From positions 248,001-312,000 of the forward strand of contig CAWDJF010000005.1 in NCBI GenBank assembly GCA_963802575.1: a DNA stretch of 64,000 bases. The letters run 5' to 3'. The translations under genes and the position numbers were made by a program. Positions 59,221 through 64,000 of this stretch are shown here, one piece after another. The DNA comes from DATFTE01 sp963802575. GTDB lineage: Bacteria; Acidobacteriota; Terriglobia; Terriglobales; Acidobacteriaceae. The notes under the pieces are model-generated. The model had not been told where the DNA came from, ran no database searches, and saw only the letters and a list, made by a program, of their open reading frames with translations. Within the stretch, counting starts at the first letter, position 1. Each line of letters starts with the position of its first letter.

Positions 59221-59298
59221 GGTGCAGATTGTCGGTGCAGATTGTCGGTGCAGATTGTCGGTGCAGATTGTCGGTGCAGATTGTCGGTGCAGATTGTC
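59221..59298 (+). repeat. Six perfect 13-bp tandem repeats
   Basis: GGTGCAGATTGTC repeated six times without mismatch (78 bp). Lies directly upstream of the small minus-strand gene. Could be iterons, a slippage-prone regulator, or a minisatellite. Confidence 0.95.
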
Positions 59299-59387
59299 AG
59301 ACTCTACTTACTAGCTCCCGTCGTGGCGTCGTATCGCTAGTGACATGTTTCCTATTAAGTTAGGTCGCCAATAAGTTGGAACGAGGG

Positions 59388-59651
59388 CTATGTTATGAAG
59401 ACCTTCATGTCCGACCTCATGCGCTCGAATCGGCGAAAGGGATCCACTTGAAGACTTCGGGGAGCATTAGCAGGGGGGATGGCGGCTTTTGGGCTTGTAT
59501 TCCTGTCGCTCTTGGTGATTGGCGCAGAAAACGCGTCGGAAACTAGATTTAGACCCTGCCACGTAAAGACCGCGACTGCAACGGCGCCAAAGGATAAGCC
59601 AATGTAATCAGATGAAGTCAATGAGCCTTCCACGAGAACCATGCTCGCCAC
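59388..59651 (-). CDS. Possible small membrane protein
   Basis: 87 aa open frame with a hydrophobic stretch (IGLSFGAVAVAVFTWQGLNL) and a positively charged tail (FRRFERMRSDMKVFIT). No ribosome binding site or family can be pointed to; listed as weak. Confidence 0.3.
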   Translation of the reverse strand: MASMVLVEGSLTSSDYIGLSFGAVAVAVFTWQGLNLVSDAFSAPITKSDRNTSPKAAIPPANAPRSLQVDPFRRFERMRSDMKVFIT

Positions 59652-60142
59652 AAGCCTTCCATGAGTTCTATAAAAAGGAATGTCAAGAAAAAAGTGCCGC
59701 CTCGACCGGAGGCCGAGAAGGGTTTTGTCTCGAGATCCAGACCACTGCCGTAAGTGTTGCCCCCGATTCGTTCGCGAGGTTTTTCCTCAGGCTTGTTTGC
59801 CGTTCCCTTGGGGCTTCATCTTCCGGCGATGACGACACCAATCGAGTCTTGCGACTTGTACAAGCGACACGGGTACTTAAGTGGCAACCACGGTTCTATC
59901 GGAGGCTCGTGGCCTATGGCTATTTCTGACTATCCGAGATGGCATAGCGTGAAATAAAGTGACTGGGTGCCGAAACACTCGGGGCCAACCTCATTGACTG
60001 ATACTCACCCTCGAACCGAGCGTCTCTAGACTCGACCAGCGATCACCAGCGAGAATCCCAGAGATTGGAAAAGCCGCTTCACCAAAGAGGCTCAAGCTGA
60101 TTGCCGCTGCAATTGTTTAGGGTCGAAATCCACTCCTTTCTT
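59652..60142. other. Gene-free stretch
   Basis: I see no supported gene, repeat or hairpin here; short unconvincing frames only. Confidence 0.5.
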
Positions 60143-60478
60143 CTAAAGGGCTAAAGTGATCGCGGCCATTTTCCGGGACAGGGCAAGGCGTGCCATGGTC
60201 GGTCGCATCCCCTTCGCCAAAAGAGCAAAATAGAAATCGTAGAGTAGTCCAGATCGAGTGCTAGCCGAGATCGCAGCGCTTTTGAAGAGATTCTTCAGAT
60301 CGTGATTATGGTTGTCATTCAGACGACGCACGCTGATGCACTCCCGGTTTCGTTGCATAGCGGAACTCGCTCCTGTCATGAATCTCCACGGAGAAACCGC
60401 TATAGGCCCACAGCTGAGGGCGGGGTCGGCACGGGTCATAAGGCTTGTAAGTCGTTTCATGCTTCGAGCACCCAGCAT
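60143..60478 (-). pseudogene. IS110-family transposase remnant
   Basis: The C-terminal end of an IS110/IS116-type transposase: HNHDLKNLFKSAAIS, DFYFALLAKGMRPTMARLAL, SRKMAAITLAL. Only about 60-80 residues of the roughly 340 are recognisable, and the N-terminal catalytic DEDD domain is missing. The terminal inverted repeats were not found. Confidence 0.6.
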
Positions 60479-60677
60479 AGCGGCAGCCGTGCTGCGTTAT
60501 GAAAGCGGAGGTTTCAGTTCACTAATGTGTCCTTTCGCTACTTCCGGTGTGCGACTGTCGGGCGGATGACAGCATCTTTGACCACGTAACCATCCAAACG
60601 AGGGAGTCTAAGAGCACAGTGCAGCCCGCGTAAACCGTCGGGAGTTACAGGCCGTGAGGGACGTACGTCTGAGTTGA

Positions 60678-61481
60678 GTGGGTCCGATGTTCATTCTGCC
60701 CATTGCGTGGCTGTCAGCAATTGACAGTTCCTCAGCCCAATCGGGTGCTCGTACTATTCCTAGTTTGCTAGCCAGTATGAAGACGAGTGCACCCATGGTT
60801 CACGCAGTGCTGGAGGCGTCACAGTCCCGGCCGCCGATGAACAAAATCCCGGCCCTCCAGACGCCACACACGCAAGCCGAACTCAAGGCGATGGGCAAAG
60901 CGTTGCGGGACAAGTGTCCGCGAATCTCGCACGCCGAGTGGAAGCCGCCACACGACCGGCCCGATCCGGTCCGCCTGGTGCTGAAGGCCGACGAGGGGCG
61001 CCTCCCCGATCTCCTTCCCCTTCGCCACGGGCGCATGGTGCTGTCTCCCTTCACCTTCTACCGGGGCTCGGCGCTCGCCATGGCGGTCGATCTGGCGGGC
61101 ACTCCGTCTACCGGCGTCCGCGTGCAATGCGGCGGAGACTCCCACCTGGTCAACTTCCGGGGTCTCGCCACCCCGGAGAGGCAAGTCATCTTCGCCATCA
61201 ACGACCTCGATGAGACCCTGCCGGCGCCCTGGGAGTGGGACCTCAAGCGTCTCGCGGCGAGCTTCGTGATCGCCTGTCGCGACAACGGCCTCAGCGAATC
61301 CGTCGCCAAGGATGCTGTCCTCAGCTGTGTCAGGTCCTACCGCGAGCACATGGCCGAGTTCGGCGAAATGAAGGTGCTGGACCTGTGGTACTTCGCCGTC
61401 GAGGCCGAGATGCTGATCGTCGGGCGTCAAGGATGCCGGGATCCGCCGCGGCGCGATCAAGAACCTGGCGAAGGCGCGTGA
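60678..61481 (+). pseudogene. DUF2252 protein, N-terminal part (frameshifted)
   Basis: The first half of a DUF2252 protein (often near phosphotransferase-like kinases): RMVLSPFTFYRGSALAMAVD, GVRVQCGGDSHLVNFRGLAT, FAINDLDETLPAPWEWDLKR. Likely start near 60777-60792. The frame leaves the family near 61425 (VGRQGCRDPP) and the continuation is in frame +1. Confidence 0.8.
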
Positions 61482-62225
61482 GAGCAGCACCTCCGAAGGC
61501 CTCTTCCCGAAGCTCGTCGACGATTCGGGCGGGTCGCCGGTCATCAAAGACCAGCTCCCGTCGATCTTCCACTGGAAAGGTCACACCCCCGGGGAGATCC
61601 ATCCGGACGTCAAGCACGTCTTCGCCCGGTACCGCGAATCCCTGGCGCCGCACCATCGCATGTTGCTCGATCGCTACGAACTCAAGGACGCCGCAATCAA
61701 GGTCGTCGGCGTCGGGAGCGTCGGCACCGCCTGCTGCGGTGGTCCTGTTGATGGCCGGCGGAGGAGATCCTCTCATTCTCCAGGTCAAGGAAGCGCGCGC
61801 CTCGGTCCTGGAGGCCTATGCGGGGAAGAGCGTCTTCCCGAACCACGGACAGCGTGTCGTGAACGGCCACCGGCTCATGCAGCCGGCCAGCGACATCTTC
61901 CTCGGCTGGACCGAGGGTAAGCGAGGACGTCACTTCTATGTCCGCCAGCTCCGGGACGTCAAGATCAAGCTTCGCCGTCGAGACGTTCGACACGGCCAGG
62001 ATGACCGTCTTCGCCCAGTGTTGCGGCTACTCGCTGGCGCTCTCCCATGCGCGCTCCGGGGACGCCGCGATGATCAGCGGGTACCTGGGCAAGAGCGACG
62101 TGTTCGACAAAGCGATCGCCGCTTTCTCGATCGCGTATGCCGATCAGAACGAAAAGGACCACGCCGCGCTCAAACGTGCGATCCGCGACGGAAAGGTCGA
62201 GGCGGTCATCGAAAAGGCGAAGTGA
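61426..62225 (+). pseudogene. DUF2252 protein, C-terminal part in shifted frames
   Basis: Three pieces in successive frames: from 61426 (VKDAGIRRGAIKNLAKARES), from about 61739 (VVLLMAGGGDPLILQVKEAR, ASVLEAYAGKSVFPNHGQRV), and from about 61966 to 62225 (FAVETFDTARMTVFAQCCGY, YLGKSDVFDKAIAAFSIAYA). Each junction is a +1 shift, equivalent to one extra base each time. The pieces together complete the family length. Confidence 0.78.
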
Positions 62226-62630
62226 GTCGCCCTTGCATGAAGGAAACGATGGAAGAGGAGAGCGGACCCGTAGCTCCACAGGATTGAAGGCCCCGCCTGC
62301 CGGTGCGATCGCTGGTATCCGCGAGGGCCAACAGGCTTGCCGCTTCTGGGGAGCGAGGATCGACATCTCGACTCCGAACGCTTCCATTTCACCCCGGCAA
62401 TTTCAGCGACTACACAGGCCACGACCGCAGAGTAGAGCGGCGAATTCATATAGGCTTGACCGACAATGCCAGCCCTTCTCGGATAACAAGTTGAGTCTCT
62501 GTGGACCAAGGGACTTGAGCGAGCTATTTTAGATGGAGGAACGTCAGCCACTCCACGCACTGAGGACACGATTTTTGCGAATCAGCCGTAAGCCAAGTTT
62601 GGACGCTCCTGATTTCATCCCTTGCGGGCA
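62226..62630. other. Gene-free stretch between DUF2252 and the GH13 gene
   Basis: No supported gene, repeat or terminator seen. Confidence 0.5.
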
Positions 62631-64000
62631 TCACGCTGCAACTGAAGGAGTTGCTCGACTCGTCGTGATCGCTTGCCCGGCGAGATGATACTGGAAGAAG
62701 CAGTAACTCCAAGGCTGTAATTCGATGTACAACCCTGACGCCGCCATCTCATTCCCGTCGCGATCGTAGCTTGCATCCGAGAGGGCGTCAATCAAATGCC
62801 AGGTTTCACCTCGGACTTTCTCCCACGGGACTCGCACACGGGCTTGAACAGCGTTGTCGCTGAGATTGACTGCAATCAGACGGCGATCGTCGTCCTTGAC
62901 CCAGCTCCAAGCCACCAGGTTTTGACAACTTTGATTGTCGGGCCATCCGTTACGCTCGCACAGCTTCCATTCACCATCGCGAAATATCGGGGCATTAATG
63001 GCTGCCAGGAGTTTGACGTAGAAAGTTTGCAGTTCTGTGTTTACGGGCTCTAAGGGACGTCTCCCCAGAAAGACCGGTAACCTCACCGTTCTGCCTTCAA
63101 ATTGTCCTTCATGGAAGAGTCTCGCTCCGGGGAGAGAAGATGTGGCGACTGCAGCGGCCTGCTCTTTTGCAGGCGAAAACGTAGCTGCGGCCCGAGGTTC
63201 ATCGTGGTTCTCGAGGAAACGGAGCAGCTTCTTTTGGTAGGCAAAGTCAGCACAGAGATGAAGCCTGATATTCTCGGCATTGTCATGCTCCAGCCGATCA
63301 TAGAGTCGTTTGTCATAGCAAAAGTCGAAGCCACGCTGTTGCAGTTCCCACTCCAGGTCCCAATAAGCCTCTGCGACAAAGCAGAAGTTCGGATACGTTC
63401 GCTTAACAGCAGGGATAACGTCACCCCAGTATTCGGTTGGCGGCCGTTGTCCGGCGCGACTTCCCCATGTGCGTTCGAAGATCTGGTTGAGCAGAAGCAT
63501 GGCCATGTCGCAACGGACACCGTCACATTGAGCCGCAATATTGGTGACAGTTTCAATCACTGACTGGCGGAGTCCAGACTGAAACGCATTGAGCTGCAAA
63601 ACGTCTGGCCACGCCGGAAAGTAAGGGTCCCGTCCGCAGGCGAAGACACCGCCTTGCACCTCAATGTAGGAGGCCGGATCCTTGCCGGCATCCTCGACCG
63701 TACCTCGAATGAAATACTCGGGGTGCTCGGTGACCCACGGGTGATCCGGCGCAACGTGGTTCGGCACGAAATCCAAGAGCAGATTCATGCCTCGCTTCGC
63801 CAGCTCTTGCCGGGCAATAGCGAGACCTTCGGGGCCTCCGAGGTGTTTGTCGACCTCATAGCGCTTTACGCAGTACGGCGATCCGACATTGTCTTCTGGC
63901 TTAAAATCCGGCAGAGCTCGGCGGAAATCGTCGACCAGACCCAGGTTCTTATTTGCAATTGCAATGCCCGCAGGACTTCGCTCCCAAACCCCCATGAACC
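62631..64000 (-). CDS. GH13 alpha-amylase-family enzyme, partial
   Basis: At least 455 aa; the N-terminus lies beyond the window (reading F before MGVWERSPAGIAIANKN). GH13 regions are visible: MNLLLDFVPNHVAPDHPW (region I), DGVRCDMAMLLL with the nucleophile Asp (region II), FVAEAYWDLEW with the acid/base Glu (region III), FLENHDEPRAAATF (region IV). The C-terminal part (LIAVNLSDNAVQARVRVPWE) is a beta-sandwich. Probably acts on alpha-glucans, like the GH15 neighbour 10 kb away. No signal peptide can be judged. Confidence 0.88.
   Translation of the reverse strand, partial: FMGVWERSPAGIAIANKNLGLVDDFRRALPDFKPEDNVGSPYCVKRYEVDKHLGGPEGLAIARQELAKRGMNLLLDFVPNHVAPDHPWVTEHPEYFIRGTVEDAGKDPASYIEVQGGVFACGRDPYFPAWPDVLQLNAFQSGLRQSVIETVTNIAAQCDGVRCDMAMLLLNQIFERTWGSRAGQRPPTEYWGDVIPAVKRTYPNFCFVAEAYWDLEWELQQRGFDFCYDKRLYDRLEHDNAENIRLHLCADFAYQKKLLRFLENHDEPRAAATFSPAKEQAAAVATSSLPGARLFHEGQFEGRTVRLPVFLGRRPLEPVNTELQTFYVKLLAAINAPIFRDGEWKLCERNGWPDNQSCQNLVAWSWVKDDDRRLIAVNLSDNAVQARVRVPWEKVRGETWHLIDALSDASYDRDGNEMAASGLYIELQPWSYCFFQYHLAGQAITTSRATPSVAA

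Noticed and set aside
59221..59298. CRISPR-like array
   Set aside because: The units are directly adjacent with no spacers; it is a simple tandem repeat.
61235..62287. 350-aa single open frame across the DUF2252 region
   Set aside because: Only its middle part is in the DUF2252 frame; the first part is Arg/Ser-rich nonsense and the real frame changes three times.
1..64000. rRNA genes or CRISPR
   Set aside because: Nothing in the window resembles 16S/23S/5S or repeat-spacer arrays.

Overview
The window looks like a chromosomal segment of an Acidobacteriota (Terriglobia/Koribacter-like) soil bacterium, possibly from an environmental assembly. This is inferred from GC-rich didermic-type gene content, a DUF2844/DUF3443 lipoprotein pair, SBBP and FG-GAP surface proteins, an orphan nuoI, and dense intergenic repeats of several families. 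I could not run any search, so the taxonomic call is an inference.

Layout. 1-9.0 kb: a partial ParD-type antitoxin, ribonuclease J, an EcsC-like protein and a HAD phosphatase, then a minus-strand lysine cluster asd-lysC-dapB-dapA-dapD whose gene gaps are filled with repeats; DapA has an extra Cys-rich C-terminal domain. 9.2-13 kb: galT, an AI-2E family permease, an exported protein, and aroK. 13-15.5 kb: an ECF sigma factor, an anti-sigma factor with a triplicated 35-residue repeat, and a DUF4097 protein. 15.8-24 kb: a frameshifted MFS transporter, small envelope proteins, a CBS protein, a repeat-dense gap, a large SBBP propeller protein and a tRNA-Lys with a poor anticodon stem. 24-35.5 kb: an AraC regulator divergent from an SRPBCC gene, secreted proteins, a zone of broken genes (membrane protein, M48 peptidase, TlpA thioredoxin), a c-type cytochrome, a Tat-exported metallo-beta-lactamase-fold protein, a response regulator, and DUF2844/DUF3443. 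35.7-50 kb: nuoI, metH (with an intergenic repeat inside its coding sequence), an M48 protease, a Bax inhibitor-1/YccA membrane protein, a Tat-exported FAD oxidoreductase, a FecR-domain protein, an FG-GAP protein and a PAS-GGDEF-EAL protein with a degenerate EAL site.

50.2-64 kb: a GH15 glucoamylase/trehalase-like gene, then an accessory region that begins at a 23-bp remnant of a tRNA-Ser 3' end (probable attachment site). It carries an excisionase-like HTH gene, a replication-initiator-like winged-helix gene, a DUF4062 protein fused directly to a seven-bladed intracellular propeller (the best candidate for an undescribed sensor/defence protein), a broken phage-type gene, a DUF2971 gene, an HTH/zinc-finger gene behind three phased GTCAACA boxes, a small conserved gene beside six perfect 13-bp tandem repeats, an IS110 transposase remnant, and a DUF2252 gene broken by three frameshifts. 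A partial GH13 alpha-amylase closes the window.

The core regions encode housekeeping pathways (lysine, methionine, shikimate, galactose) interleaved with envelope proteins. The right-hand island looks like an integrative element or satellite with a short rep/xis module and possible conflict cargo. No integrase, CRISPR array or rRNA was seen.
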